Position numbers and translations under genes: made by a program. Below are positions 23,399-31,598 of a stretch of 64,000 nt of DNA, piece by piece (the stretch's first letter is position 1; every line of letters starts with the position of its first letter). The notes beneath the pieces are model-generated. The model did no database searches, was not told the origin of the DNA, and was given only the letters and a program-made list of their open reading frames with translations. Origin of the DNA: an uncultured Oscillospiraceae bacterium. GTDB taxonomy: Bacteria > Bacillota > Clostridia > Oscillospirales > Oscillospiraceae. The stretch covers positions 1 through 64,000 of the forward strand of contig CALWXG010000007.1 of assembly GCA_944385435.1 (NCBI GenBank), given 5' to 3'.

Positions 23399-23560
23399 GT
23401 TCCCCGTCGGGCAGGCCCGCCGGGGGCCCCTGATTTGATCCAGGCCGGGGCGAAGTGAATCCGCCCCGGCCCAAGGTTTTTGCCTGGGGCAAAAACGCTT
23501 GTACGCGCCGAAGGCGCGAAGGGCGCTTCCGCGCCCCCATCGTCCAGGACGGCGACAGGC
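23399..23560 (-). repeat. Structured hairpin element, copy 1
   Basis: Five consecutive hairpins follow the ychF stop: GGGCGC/GCGCCC (23521-23536), GCGCC/GGCGC (23505-23517), TTTTTGCC/GGCAAAAA (23477-23495), a perfect ten-pair GGCCGGGGCG/CGCCCCGGCC stem (23443-23471) with the conserved ATTCAC loop sequence on the gene strand, and CCCCG/CGGGG enclosing GGGC/GCCC (23402-23425). The order, linkers and loops match the copy behind the malic enzyme gene while the stems differ. Confidence 0.75.
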
Positions 23561-24658
23561 TTACACGTTGAACCGGAAGAGGATAATATCCCCGTCCTGG
23601 ACGATGTAGTCCTTGCCCTCGGAGCGAATGAGTCCCTTCTCCCGGGCGGCGGCCATGGAGCCGCAGGCCTTCAGGTCCTCAAACGCCACGGTTTCGGCCC
23701 GGATGAAGCCCCGCTCGAAGTCGGAGTGGATTTTGCCTGCGGCCTGGGGAGCCTTGGTCCCCCTGGTGATGGTCCAGGCCCGGCACTCGTCCTCGCCGGC
23801 GGTGAGGAAGGAGATCAGGCCCAGCAGAGTGTAGCTGGCCTGGATGAGCCGGCCCAGGCCGGACTGAGCGATGCCCAGGTCCTCCAGGAACAGGGCCTTC
23901 TCGTCGGCGGGCAGCTCGGCGATCTCCGCCTCCAGCTTGGCGCACACCGGGATGACCTGCGCCCCTTCCCCGGCGGCCCGGTCAGCCACCTGTTGGTAGT
24001 AGTCCACACCGGAGGGATCGGAGAAACCGTCCTCATCCAGGTTGGCGGCATAGATGACCGGTTTGAGGGAGAGCAGCTCGCAGGTGGAGATCAGAGCGGC
24101 ATCCTCCTCGTCCACCTGGTCCAGATAGGTACGGGCAGACTGACCATTGTTGAGCCAGTCCCGCAGGCCTTCAAACACCTCGGCCTCGTGGAGGAACTTC
24201 CTGTCCGCCTTGGCGGCCTTCTGAGCCTTGTCGATGCGCCGGTCCACCATCTCCACGTCGGCCATGATCAGCTCCAGATCAATGATGTCAATGTCCCGGA
24301 TGGGGTCGGTGGAGCCCTCCACGTGGATGACGTTCTCGTCGTCAAAACAGCGCACCACATGGACAATGGCTGCACACTCCCGGATGTTGGCCAAAAACTT
24401 GTTGCCCAGACCCTCACCGTGGCTGGCGCCCTTCACCAGGCCGGCGATGTCCACGAATTCCACCACTGCGGGAGTGGTTTTCTTTGGCTTGTAGAAGTCG
24501 CTGAGCCAGTCCAGACGGCTGTCCGGGACGGCCACCACGCCCACGTTGGGGTCGATGGTGCAGAAGGGATAGTTGGCGCTTTCCGCGCCGGCATTGGTAA
24601 TGGCGTTGAACAAGGTGCTTTTCCCAACATTTGGGAGCCCTACGATTCCGAGCTTCAT
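23561..24658 (-). CDS. ychF: Ribosome-binding ATPase/GTPase YchF
   Basis: The 365-residue protein is the universally conserved YchF/OLA1 ATPase, which binds the ribosome and affects stress responses. [17 protein letters not shown] at about 4-20 holds the P-loop with the usual lack of a Ras-type GTP specificity motif. [22 protein letters not shown] near 65-86 is the G3/switch II segment. The C-terminal TGS domain ends [14 protein letters not shown] and [12 protein letters not shown]. Length is normal. Two extra copies of its terminal codons lie downstream, separated by structured elements. A 14-base inverted repeat (23539-23552 and 23592-23605) brackets the end of the gene and its stop codon. 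Confidence 0.96.
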   Translation of the reverse strand: MKLGIVGLPNVGKSTLFNAITNAGAESANYPFCTIDPNVGVVAVPDSRLDWLSDFYKPKKTTPAVVEFVDIAGLVKGASHGEGLGNKFLANIRECAAIVHVVRCFDDENVIHVEGSTDPIRDIDIIDLELIMADVEMVDRRIDKAQKAAKADRKFLHEAEVFEGLRDWLNNGQSARTYLDQVDEEDAALISTCELLSLKPVIYAANLDEDGFSDPSGVDYYQQVADRAAGEGAQVIPVCAKLEAEIAELPADEKALFLEDLGIAQSGLGRLIQASYTLLGLISFLTAGEDECRAWTITRGTKAPQAAGKIHSDFERGFIRAETVAFEDLKACGSMAAAREKGLIRSEGKDYIVQDGDIILFRFNV

Positions 24659-24701
24659 GGTAAAGACGTCCTTTCGTCAAACAAACTTTCTCAAGGCCAA
24701 C

Positions 24702-24730
24702 ATTATACCGGAGAATATAAAAAAATACAA
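24702..24730 (-). promoter_or_regulatory. Promoter of ychF
   Basis: On the minus strand TTGTAT (24730-24725) and TATAAT (24707-24702) are spaced by 17 bases. Confidence 0.65.
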
Positions 24731-24761
24731 GAGCTCAAGGCTTTTCCTGACAAGATTCTTG

Positions 24762-24770
24762 TGATATACT
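24762..24770 (+). promoter_or_regulatory. Extended -10 promoter of the malic enzyme gene
   Basis: TGATATACT provides a TG-extended -10 box, TATACT at 24765-24770; the -35 region is weak. The gene starts 34 bases downstream behind GAAGGAG. Confidence 0.45.
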
Positions 24771-24803
24771 GGTGTCACTTTTGAAAGAAGGAGCGAATAA
24801 ACC

Positions 24804-25976
24804 ATGGATTACGCGGCGGAATCGCTGAAACTGCATTATCAATGGCACGGCAAGCTGGAGACGGTACCCAAGATGGAAGTCAAGGACCGGGAGTCCCTCT
24901 CCCTGGCCTATACCCCCGGGGTGGCCCAGCCCTGCCTGGAAATTCAGAAGGACATCAACAAGAGTTATGAGCTCACCGGCCGGTGGAATACGGTGGCGGT
25001 GGTCACGGACGGCACCGCCGTGCTGGGCCTGGGGGATATCGGCCCCGAGGCGGGCATGCCGGTGATGGAGGGCAAATGCGTGCTCTTCAAGTCCTTCGGC
25101 GGCGTGGATGCGGTGCCACTGTGCATCCGGTCCAAGGATGTGGATGAAATTGTCAACACGGTGGCCCTGCTGGCGGGATCTTTCGGCGGGATCAACCTGG
25201 AGGATATCTCAGCGCCCCGGTGCTTCGAGATTGAGCGCCGGCTGAAGGAGCGCTGCGACATCCCCGTGTTCCACGACGACCAGCACGGCACTGCCATCAT
25301 CGTGGCGGCCGCCCTGATCAACGCACTGAAGATTGTGGGCAAGAAAATGGAAGAGGTCACCGCCGTCTTTTCCGGCGCCGGTGCGGCAGGCACCGCCATT
25401 TTCAAGCTGCTCAAGTCCATGGGGCTGAAGGATGCGGTGATCTGCGACCGGAAGGGGGCCATCTGCTCCTCCCGCACCGACCTGAATGAGGAGAAGAAGG
25501 CCCTGCTGGCCATCTCCAACAGGGCGGACAAGTCCGGTTCCCTGGCCGATGTGCTGAAGGGGGCGGATGTGTTTATCGGCGTGTCCTCCCCCGGTGTGGT
25601 GACCCAGGAGATGGTGAAGACCATGGCGGACAAGCCCATTCTGTTCCCCATGGCCAACCCCGTGCCTGAGATCATGCCCGATCTGGCCCTGGAGGCCGGT
25701 GCGGCGGTGGTGGGCACCGGCCGCAGCGATTTCCCCAACCAGATCAACAACGTGCTGGCCTTCCCCGGCGTGTTCCGGGGCGCCTTTGACGTGCGGGCCA
25801 GCGATATCAACGAGGAGATGAAGATCGCCGCCGCTCACGCATTGGCGGGATTGGTGAGCGAGGCGGAGCTGAAGCCCGACTACATTATCCCCGCCGCCTT
25901 TGACCCCCGGGTGTGCCCCGCAGTGGCCAAAGCGGTGGCGGAGGCCGCCCGAAAGACCGGCGTGGCCAGAATTTGA
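24804..25976 (+). CDS. NAD(P)-dependent malic enzyme
   Basis: The 390-residue enzyme oxidatively decarboxylates malate to pyruvate and CO2. SLAYTPGVAQPC near residues 33-44 is the malic-enzyme N-terminal signature. Conserved acid residues lie in EDISAPRCFEIE (about 133-144) and FHDDQHGTA (about 153-161), which bind the divalent metal. FSGAGAAGTAIFKLL (about 188-202) is the dinucleotide-binding loop, and ANPVPEI follows near 286. The short form of about 390 residues is normal for bacterial enzymes without a phosphotransacetylase domain. Cofactor preference is not readable. The last 21 codons are repeated 220 bases downstream behind a structured element. Confidence 0.93.
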   Translation: MDYAAESLKLHYQWHGKLETVPKMEVKDRESLSLAYTPGVAQPCLEIQKDINKSYELTGRWNTVAVVTDGTAVLGLGDIGPEAGMPVMEGKCVLFKSFGGVDAVPLCIRSKDVDEIVNTVALLAGSFGGINLEDISAPRCFEIERRLKERCDIPVFHDDQHGTAIIVAAALINALKIVGKKMEEVTAVFSGAGAAGTAIFKLLKSMGLKDAVICDRKGAICSSRTDLNEEKKALLAISNRADKSGSLADVLKGADVFIGVSSPGVVTQEMVKTMADKPILFPMANPVPEIMPDLALEAGAAVVGTGRSDFPNQINNVLAFPGVFRGAFDVRASDINEEMKIAAAHALAGLVSEAELKPDYIIPAAFDPRVCPAVAKAVAEAARKTGVARI

Positions 25977-26002
25977 ATCCAACTTCATCCGGGCACACCG
26001 GG

Positions 26003-26132
26003 GCCCCGCAGCGCGGGGCGGCGCTTGCGCCGTACAAGCGTTTTGCCGCAGGCAAAACCTTGGCGCAGGGCGAATTCACTTCGCCCGAGCAGGATGAAAC
26101 AAGGGGTCCCCAGCGGACCTGTCCGCTGGGGA
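26003..26132 (+). repeat. Structured hairpin element, copy 3
   Basis: Five hairpins follow each other: GCCCCGC/GCGGGGC (26003-26009, 26013-26019), GGCGC/GCGCC (26020-26031), TTTTGCC/GGCAAAA (26041-26057), GGGCGAA/TTCGCCC with a TTCAC loop (26068-26086) and a 12-pair TCCCCAGCGGAC/GTCCGCTGGGGA stem (26107-26132). GTACAAGCG, CCTTGG and AGGATGAAA-type linkers are shared with copy 1 behind ychF. It lies in gene direction directly after the malic enzyme and ends where the 93-base duplication begins. Confidence 0.8.
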
Positions 26133-26225
26133 GTGCCCGGCAGTGGCCAAAGCGGTGGCGGAGGCCGCCCGAAAGACCGGCGTGGCCAGAATTTGAATCC
26201 AACTTCCTCCAGGCACACCGGGGCC
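26133..26225 (+). repeat. Duplicated 3' end of the malic enzyme gene
   Basis: These 93 bases repeat 25913-26005 (last 21 codons, stop and 29 bases beyond) with 90 of 93 positions identical and no gaps. The reading frame and TGA are intact. The usual terminator follows only after this copy. Confidence 0.92.
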
Positions 26226-26248
26226 TCACAAGGCAGGTGGTGCTTAAT

Positions 26249-26282
26249 ATGCCAGGCGGCCGTCAGGCTGCCTGGCATTTTT
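26249..26282 (+). terminator. Terminator of the malic enzyme transcript
   Basis: Arms 26249-26261 and 26266-26278 form a 13-pair stem with one G-T pair and a GTCA loop, followed by TTTTT. Confidence 0.85.
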
Positions 26283-26295
26283 GCGCAGCGGGAGC

Positions 26296-26324
26296 TTGAC
26301 ATGCCTTGATGTTCGAGGTATATT
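26296..26324 (+). promoter_or_regulatory. Promoter of the PadR operon
   Basis: TTGACA (26296-26301) and TATATT (26319-26324) are spaced by 17 bases. The AT-rich, partly symmetrical stretch over and after the -10 box (about 26317-26340) is a plausible PadR operator for autorepression. Confidence 0.65.
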
Positions 26325-26362
26325 ATACATAGATAATCAAGGTATGACAGGAGGGAAAACGA

Positions 26363-26713
26363 ATGAAAGTGGACAAGAGCCTGCTGTCCGGCAGCACCAC
26401 GATGCTGGTGCTGTCCCTGCTGAAGGGCGGGGATATGTACGGCTACGAGATGATCGCGGAGCTGTCCCGGCGCAGCGACAAGACCTTTGAGCTGAAAGAG
26501 GGGACCCTGTACCCCATTCTCCACGGCCTGGAGCAGGACAAGTGCCTGCGCTCCTACGAGAAGGAGGCCCCCACCGGCCGGATGCGGAAGTATTACCACA
26601 TCACGAAAAAAGGGCTCAAGCGGCTGGAGGAGAAGCAGGAGGAGTGGCGCTTTTTCACTGAAAAGGTCAACTGGGTGGTCTTTGGGGAGAGCCCCGCCCC
26701 GGCTCTGGTATGA
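26363..26713 (+). CDS. PadR-family transcriptional regulator
   Basis: The 116-residue protein has a winged helix-turn-helix (LVLSLLKGGDMYGYEMIAEL and GTLYPILHGLEQDKCL) followed by the wing TGRMRKYYHITKKGLKRL and a short dimerisation helix. PadR proteins of this small class repress their own operon and are released by small molecules, often toxic compounds. AGGAGG precedes the ATG. The two genes behind encode membrane proteins whose expression it probably controls. Confidence 0.9.
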   Translation: MKVDKSLLSGSTTMLVLSLLKGGDMYGYEMIAELSRRSDKTFELKEGTLYPILHGLEQDKCLRSYEKEAPTGRMRKYYHITKKGLKRLEEKQEEWRFFTEKVNWVVFGESPAPALV

Positions 26714-26723
26714 GGTGAGGAAC

Positions 26724-27575
26724 ATGAGCAACAGCGAATGGGTCATCTGGACGGTGCGGGCCTGCTGCCGCATCCGACTGGGGTATGACCGCCGGGCGGC
26801 GGAGAGGGAGCTGCTGGCCCACCTGGAGGACGAGGCGGAGGCCATCCGGCGGGAGAAAGAGCTGACCGCGTACGAGGCGGAACAACAGGCCTTGGCCGCC
26901 ATGGGGGACGCGGACGAGGTGGGCCGGCAGCTGGCGGCGGTGCATAAGCCTTGGTTGGGCTATTTGTGGCTGTGGTCCCGGCGGGTACTGATTGTGTGCA
27001 TCGCGGTGGCTGTGCTGGCGGCGCTGGGGTTTTCAGAGCGGGTGGGCTTTGACTGGAATGTGTCGGGGGACAATCCCCGGTACTGGCAGGAGAAAAGCTG
27101 GTACATCGACCACACCACTGCTGGGACATGGACAGAACTCACCCCGGACTGCCGGGACGAGAGCGACGGCTATACCTTCACCGTCCCCGCCGCAGCCCGG
27201 GTTCACAATGAGGACTATACCGCGGAGTATGAGGGCGTCCCCCATGAGGTGGAGGAAAACACCTCGCTGTATGTGACGGTGCGGGCCACCAGCCTGCTGC
27301 CCTCCACGGAGGGGTGCGCCGCGTTTTGGGACTTTTACGCCGTGGATGACCTGGGCAATCACTATTGGAGCTGGACAGACCCGGACGTGATCTACACCTG
27401 GCAGTACCAGCGATCCCTGGTCGGCAATACCTACACCACCGGCCTGTGGACCAGCGAGTATCAGGCGTGGATCAGCGAGATAGACCGGTCGGCCAGCTGG
27501 ATCGAGCTGCGCTATGACCGGGACGGCCGGGACGTGCGCCTGCGCATCGACCTGACAGGAGGGGAGAAGCCATGA
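26724..27575 (+). CDS. Membrane protein with N-terminal HAAS-like helical domain
   Basis: The 283-residue protein begins with an alpha-helical region of about 75 residues (RLGYDRRAAERELLAHLEDEAEAI core), which resembles the HAAS/DUF1700-like prefix often encoded behind PadR regulators. One membrane helix follows at about 82-102 (VLIVCIAVAVLAALGF core). The remaining 180 residues look extracellular, with many Trp and Tyr. ATG 26724 follows GAGGTGAGG. The stop overlaps the next start (ATGA). The N-terminal domain is thought to interact with the PadR partner; the outer domain is unknown. Confidence 0.7.
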   Translation: MSNSEWVIWTVRACCRIRLGYDRRAAERELLAHLEDEAEAIRREKELTAYEAEQQALAAMGDADEVGRQLAAVHKPWLGYLWLWSRRVLIVCIAVAVLAALGFSERVGFDWNVSGDNPRYWQEKSWYIDHTTAGTWTELTPDCRDESDGYTFTVPAAARVHNEDYTAEYEGVPHEVEENTSLYVTVRATSLLPSTEGCAAFWDFYAVDDLGNHYWSWTDPDVIYTWQYQRSLVGNTYTTGLWTSEYQAWISEIDRSASWIELRYDRDGRDVRLRIDLTGGEKP

Positions 27576-28303
27576 CAGAAAAAAGATCCCAGAGGTGGCG
27601 GCGGTTCCTCTCTCCCATTGCCTCCAGGATTCCCCGCCTGTCCCGGCCCTGGCGGGTGGTGCGCAACCTGGTGTGTATTGTCCTTGGGGTGTATCTCATC
27701 TGGCTGCTGCTGGGGGGCAATCCACTGACGAAGGAGTGGGCCTTCCGCCGGGAGGAGCGGCTGGCCATGGTGGGGCCGTCAGAGATCCTGCTGGAGCGGC
27801 CGCAGAGTGATACTGAGCTTGTGGTGGGGAAGACGCCGGAGGGTTATTTCCTCGTGCAGTTTTTCCGCCAGTCAGTGGGCAGTTGGGTCACTGCGGCCAC
27901 CCGCTATCTTCCGCGGCAGGCGGACGTCACGCTGACAGCGGCGGACGTCAGGACCAGGGCGCGTTTTCAGGAGGAGTCTGTAGACCTGCTCCTGCTCTGC
28001 GACGACCCGGCGGTGAGCCGGGGAGAGGCGGAGCTCACCCTCGCGGGCGACGGGAGCGTGAACGGGCGGCGGTACGACTTCGACCAGACCTACACGGTGG
28101 AGTTTCTGCCGGAGGGAGAGAGGGTGCTGGCCGGAAGGCTCCAGCCGGAAACGGACAGCGACGCGGGCTGGGAGGGCGAAGTGGAGCGGTTTGCGCTGGC
28201 ATGGATCTACAGCATGGAGATCCCGGTGACCATCCGGCTGTATGACGGCGGGGGCGCGCTGCTGTTGGAGCGGTCCATAGAGTATGTGTTTCCCCGCCGC
28301 TGA
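27572..28303 (+). CDS. Single-pass membrane protein of unknown function
   Basis: The 243-residue protein has a basic N terminus, one membrane helix at about 30-48 (LVCIVLGVYLIWLLLGG) and an extracellular domain of about 190 residues without a motif that I know. It is coupled by ATGA overlap to the preceding HAAS-like protein and shares its general layout. Both are probably controlled by the PadR repressor. No function can be assigned. Confidence 0.65.
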   Translation: MTEKRSQRWRRFLSPIASRIPRLSRPWRVVRNLVCIVLGVYLIWLLLGGNPLTKEWAFRREERLAMVGPSEILLERPQSDTELVVGKTPEGYFLVQFFRQSVGSWVTAATRYLPRQADVTLTAADVRTRARFQEESVDLLLLCDDPAVSRGEAELTLAGDGSVNGRRYDFDQTYTVEFLPEGERVLAGRLQPETDSDAGWEGEVERFALAWIYSMEIPVTIRLYDGGGALLLERSIEYVFPRR

Positions 28304-28414
28304 CCAGAGGAAAAATCAGAGAAGTGGGAAAAATTATCCTTCCCATTTGGGGAAAAGCGTGCAATAATAGGAGTACCACAGGCGTATGCCGCCGAAACCA
28401 AAGGGGGAAGTCCA

Positions 28415-30406
28415 TTGAAAGCGACCAAGGGCTACAGCCCGGAAAATCTGCACTATCTGAAGATGCTGGCCAAACAGTATCCCAACGTACAGTCCGCCAG
28501 CACGGAGATCATCAACCTCCAGGCCATTCTGAACCTGCCCAAGGGCACGGAGCACTTCATTTCCGACGTCCACGGAGAGTATGAGGCATTTGAGCATATC
28601 CTGAATTCCGCCTCCGGTGTAGTGCGGGAGAAAATCGACGACCTGTTCGGTTCCAGCGTGTCCCGGGCGGACCGGGATCAGCTGGCCACGCTGATCTACT
28701 ATCCCAAGGAGAAGCTGGAGGAGATCGCCCGGGAGACGGAGGATATGCGGGAGTGGTACCGCATCACGTTCCACCGCCTTATCGAGGTGTGCCGGCTGGT
28801 GAGCGCCAAATACACCCGCTCCAAGGTGCGCAAGGCCATGCCCCAGGAATACGCCTACATCATCGATGAAATGCTCCACACCCACTACGAGGACAGCGAC
28901 AAGCGGGACTATTACGAGAACATCATCAGCACCATCATCGACATTGACCGGGCCTCCAACTTCCTGATCCAGATGTGCGAGCTCATCAAGCGCATGGCGG
29001 TGGACCACCTGCACCTGGTGGGAGACATCTTTGACCGGGGCCCAGGAGCGGACATCATCCTGGACTCCCTGATGGCCTATCACAGTGTGGACATCCAGTG
29101 GGGCAACCACGACATCCTGTGGATGGGCGCGGCGTCCGGCTCCCGCACCCTGGTGGCCACGGTGCTGGCCAACTCCCTGCGCTACAACAACCTGGACGTG
29201 ATCGAGGCCGGTTACGGCATCTCCCTGCGGCCGCTGTCCGTCTTTGCCGATGAGGTGTACCGCAACTGCGATGTGAAGCAGTTTGCCGTGAAGATTGCCA
29301 GCGAGGACGAGGACCACTACACAGAGAAGAGCAAGCTCCAGGCCGCCCGGATGCACAAGGCCATCACCATGATCCTGTTCAAGCTGGAGGGGCAGAAGAT
29401 CCTGCGCAATCCCAGCTTCGGCATGGGGGACCGGCTGCTGCTGGACAAGATCGACTATGAGCGAAAGACGGTGAACATCCAGGGGGTGGACTACCCCATG
29501 GAGGACATCGACTTTCCTACCGTGGACCCCAAGGACCCCTATACCCTCACTCCGGAGGAGGACGAGCTCATCAATCAGCTCACCCGGTCCTTCCTGCGCA
29601 GTGAAAAGCTTCAGCGGCATGTGCGGTTCCTTTATTCCAAGGGCAGCCTGTACCGGGTGTTCAACGGGAACCTGCTCTTCCACGGCTGTATTCCCATGAC
29701 GGAGGACGGAAAGCTGCTGAGCTTCTCCATCGGCTGCAAGGACCTGTCCGGCAAGGCGTTCCTGGATTATGCCGACCTCACCGCCCGCCGGGCCTATTAC
29801 AACAAACCCGGCTCCAAGGAGCGGCAGTTCGGCATGGACTTCCTCTGGTTCCTGTGGGCCGGGCGCAACAGCCCCATTTTCGGGCGGGACCGGATGACCA
29901 CCTTTGAGCGGCGCTTCATCAAGGACGAGTCCACCTGGACCGAGCCGAAGAACGCCTATTACCGCTATTACAACGATCCGGCGGTGTGCGACGCGCTGCT
30001 CAAGCAGTTCGGCCTGGAGGGGCCTCACTGCCACATCATCAACGGCCATGTGCCGGTGAAGTCCAAGAAGGGGGAGAGCCCCATCAAGGGCGGCGGCAAG
30101 CTGCTGGTCATCGACGGCGGGTTCTGCAAGGCATATCAGAAGACCACCGGCATTGCCGGCTACACCCTGATTTACAACTCCGCCTGCCTGCGCCTGGTGT
30201 CCCACGAGCCCTTTGCCGGCCAGGCCGCCGCCATCCGGGGCAACCGGGACATCGACTCCACCTCGGTGGTGTTCGAACGCATGGAACACCGGATGAAGAT
30301 TGCCGAGACCGATGTGGGCCGCCAGATCCAGGAGCAGATTGACGATCTGATGTCCCTGGTGTCCGCCTTCCGCAACGGCGCCATCGTGGAGGACCACAAA
30401 GACTAA
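28415..30406 (+). CDS. fbp: Fructose-1,6-bisphosphatase, class III
   Basis: The 663-residue enzyme removes the 1-phosphate from fructose-1,6-bisphosphate in gluconeogenesis. It belongs to the large Firmicutes-type class III with a metallophosphatase fold: ISDVHGEYEAF near 49-59, LVGDIFDRGP near 203-212, IQWGNHDILWMG near 230-241 and INGHVPVK near 545-552 supply metal ligands. The length is typical. Translation starts at TTG 28415 behind AAGGGGG; no ATG fits the conserved N terminus. It stands alone. Confidence 0.95.
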   Translation: MKATKGYSPENLHYLKMLAKQYPNVQSASTEIINLQAILNLPKGTEHFISDVHGEYEAFEHILNSASGVVREKIDDLFGSSVSRADRDQLATLIYYPKEKLEEIARETEDMREWYRITFHRLIEVCRLVSAKYTRSKVRKAMPQEYAYIIDEMLHTHYEDSDKRDYYENIISTIIDIDRASNFLIQMCELIKRMAVDHLHLVGDIFDRGPGADIILDSLMAYHSVDIQWGNHDILWMGAASGSRTLVATVLANSLRYNNLDVIEAGYGISLRPLSVFADEVYRNCDVKQFAVKIASEDEDHYTEKSKLQAARMHKAITMILFKLEGQKILRNPSFGMGDRLLLDKIDYERKTVNIQGVDYPMEDIDFPTVDPKDPYTLTPEEDELINQLTRSFLRSEKLQRHVRFLYSKGSLYRVFNGNLLFHGCIPMTEDGKLLSFSIGCKDLSGKAFLDYADLTARRAYYNKPGSKERQFGMDFLWFLWAGRNSPIFGRDRMTTFERRFIKDESTWTEPKNAYYRYYNDPAVCDALLKQFGLEGPHCHIINGHVPVKSKKGESPIKGGGKLLVIDGGFCKAYQKTTGIAGYTLIYNSACLRLVSHEPFAGQAAAIRGNRDIDSTSVVFERMEHRMKIAETDVGRQIQEQIDDLMSLVSAFRNGAIVEDHKD

Positions 30407-30442
30407 AAATCTTCCAAGGTACTTTTCAGCGGGAGTAAAGTC

Positions 30443-30451
30443 TGGTATAGT
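30443..30451 (+). promoter_or_regulatory. Extended -10 promoter of the flavodoxin-like gene
   Basis: TGGTATAGT gives a TG-extended -10 box (30446-30451) with a weak TTTTCA 17 bases upstream, 45 bases before the gene. Confidence 0.45.
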
Positions 30452-30495
30452 GTGGGCAAGGACGGGGACTGCCCCGAAAGAGAGGAGCTTTGAAG

Positions 30496-31422
30496 ATGAA
30501 AGTATTTGGCATCTGCTGTGGCAGGAAAAACGGCAACACGGAAATTCTGATGAAAGAGGCATTCAAGGCCATCCAAGAGAAGTGCGGGGCCGAGTGCAGC
30601 TTTGTGCGCCTGCAGGACGCGGAAATCCGCTCCTGTGTGGGCTGCGAAACCTGCATGGTCAACCACCTGAAGGGGAACTGGGAGTTCCGCTGTGTCCACA
30701 AGACGGGAAGCGACCACTTCTATTTCATTGAGCAGCAGATGCGCCAGGCGGATGCCATCATTGTCTCCGCCCCCGCCTACAACCTGCTGCCTCCCGGAAT
30801 CCTCATCAAGTTCATGAACAAACTCCACGCCTCCGGCGACTACCGGGACGTGGTGCACCACAACAACAAGATCGGAGCCACCTTCACCCTGGGCGGCACC
30901 GACTGGACCAACTACACCCTCGCTGCGGCCAATATGCTCACCATGGAACTGGTGGGCTCCTATGAGGCGGTGGTGGACAAGTGTCATTTCGACTTTGTCC
31001 CATCGGTGGGCGCCATCGTGCTGGAGGAGGACATGCTGGCCCGGATCCGCAAGCTGGGCGAGAATGTGGCAAATGCCCTGCTGGCCAAGGAGAAGGGGGA
31101 GACGCCGGTCTACGTGGGCGACCCCGGGCTGTGCCCGGACTGCCACAGCCCCTTCCTGGAGAAGCGGGCGGACGGCTGGTACTGCCCCCAGTGTCTGACC
31201 AAGGCCAAGCTGACCATGGAGGACGGGGAGCTGAAGGTGGAATTCACCCCGGAAGAGCGGGCCAAGAACCGCTGGAGCTTCGCCGGACAGGAAGTCCACG
31301 ACAACAACATCCGCAAGGGCCACCAAAAGGCCGCCGAAGGCCGGGAGTACATCGCCCAGCGCCGGAAGGAATATGCGGACTACATGGACGCGCTGAAACT
31401 GCCCGAACTGGTCAAGGAATAA
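30496..31422 (+). CDS. Flavodoxin-fold NAD(P)H-dependent reductase with C-terminal zinc ribbon
   Basis: The 308-residue protein begins with the FMN-binding loop CCGRKNGNTEILMKEAF (about 7-23) of the NADPH-dependent FMN reductase/iron-sulfur flavoprotein group. CVGCETCMVN (about 47-56) may bind an Fe-S cluster or form a redox pair. VSAPAYNLLPPGILIKFMNKL near 90-110 is the second FMN loop. The C-terminal part has a zinc ribbon, CPDCHS and CPQCLT (about 213-238). The substrate is unknown; electron transfer to small molecules is likely. ATG 30496 follows GAGGAG. A terminator follows the gene. Confidence 0.75.
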   Translation: MKVFGICCGRKNGNTEILMKEAFKAIQEKCGAECSFVRLQDAEIRSCVGCETCMVNHLKGNWEFRCVHKTGSDHFYFIEQQMRQADAIIVSAPAYNLLPPGILIKFMNKLHASGDYRDVVHHNNKIGATFTLGGTDWTNYTLAAANMLTMELVGSYEAVVDKCHFDFVPSVGAIVLEEDMLARIRKLGENVANALLAKEKGETPVYVGDPGLCPDCHSPFLEKRADGWYCPQCLTKAKLTMEDGELKVEFTPEERAKNRWSFAGQEVHDNNIRKGHQKAAEGREYIAQRRKEYADYMDALKLPELVKE

Positions 31423-31437
31423 CCTGGAGATACCCAC

Positions 31438-31473
31438 AAGACCGGATCCTGAATGCGGGGTCCGGTCTTTCTT
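31438..31473 (+). terminator. Terminator behind the flavodoxin-like gene
   Basis: AAGACCGGA (31438-31446) pairs with TCCGGTCTT (31461-31469) and a short T-run follows. Confidence 0.75.
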
Positions 31474-31500
31474 TACGCCGGGGGCGGGGCGTGGTATACT
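31472..31500 (+). promoter_or_regulatory. Promoter of the triple-GNAT gene
   Basis: TTTACG (31472-31477) and TATACT (31495-31500) are spaced by 17 bases with a TG extension, giving a leader transcript of about 120 bases. Confidence 0.55.
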
Positions 31501-31548
31501 GGCCGTGGCGGCCTGCCGCCAAAAATCAGACAGAAAGGACGGATATAC

Positions 31549-31590
31549 ATGAAAAAGACCATGGAGCGCGGCTGGAGGGTGCGCGCCTGA
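31549..31590 (+). CDS. Leader peptide before the triple-GNAT gene
   Basis: A 13-codon ORF, MKKTMERGWRVRA, starts nine bases after AAAGGA and ends eight bases before a hairpin that buries the next ribosome binding site. Short basic peptides in this position control antibiotic-resistance genes by ribosome stalling. Whether this one does so is inference. Confidence 0.6.
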   Translation: MKKTMERGWRVRA

Positions 31591-31598
31591 ACCCAAAC

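Noticed and set aside
23190..23602. CRISPR-like array of repeats and spacers behind ychF
   Set aside because: The repeats are copies of the ychF 3' end and the intervening parts are related hairpin elements, not unique spacers; no cas genes are present.
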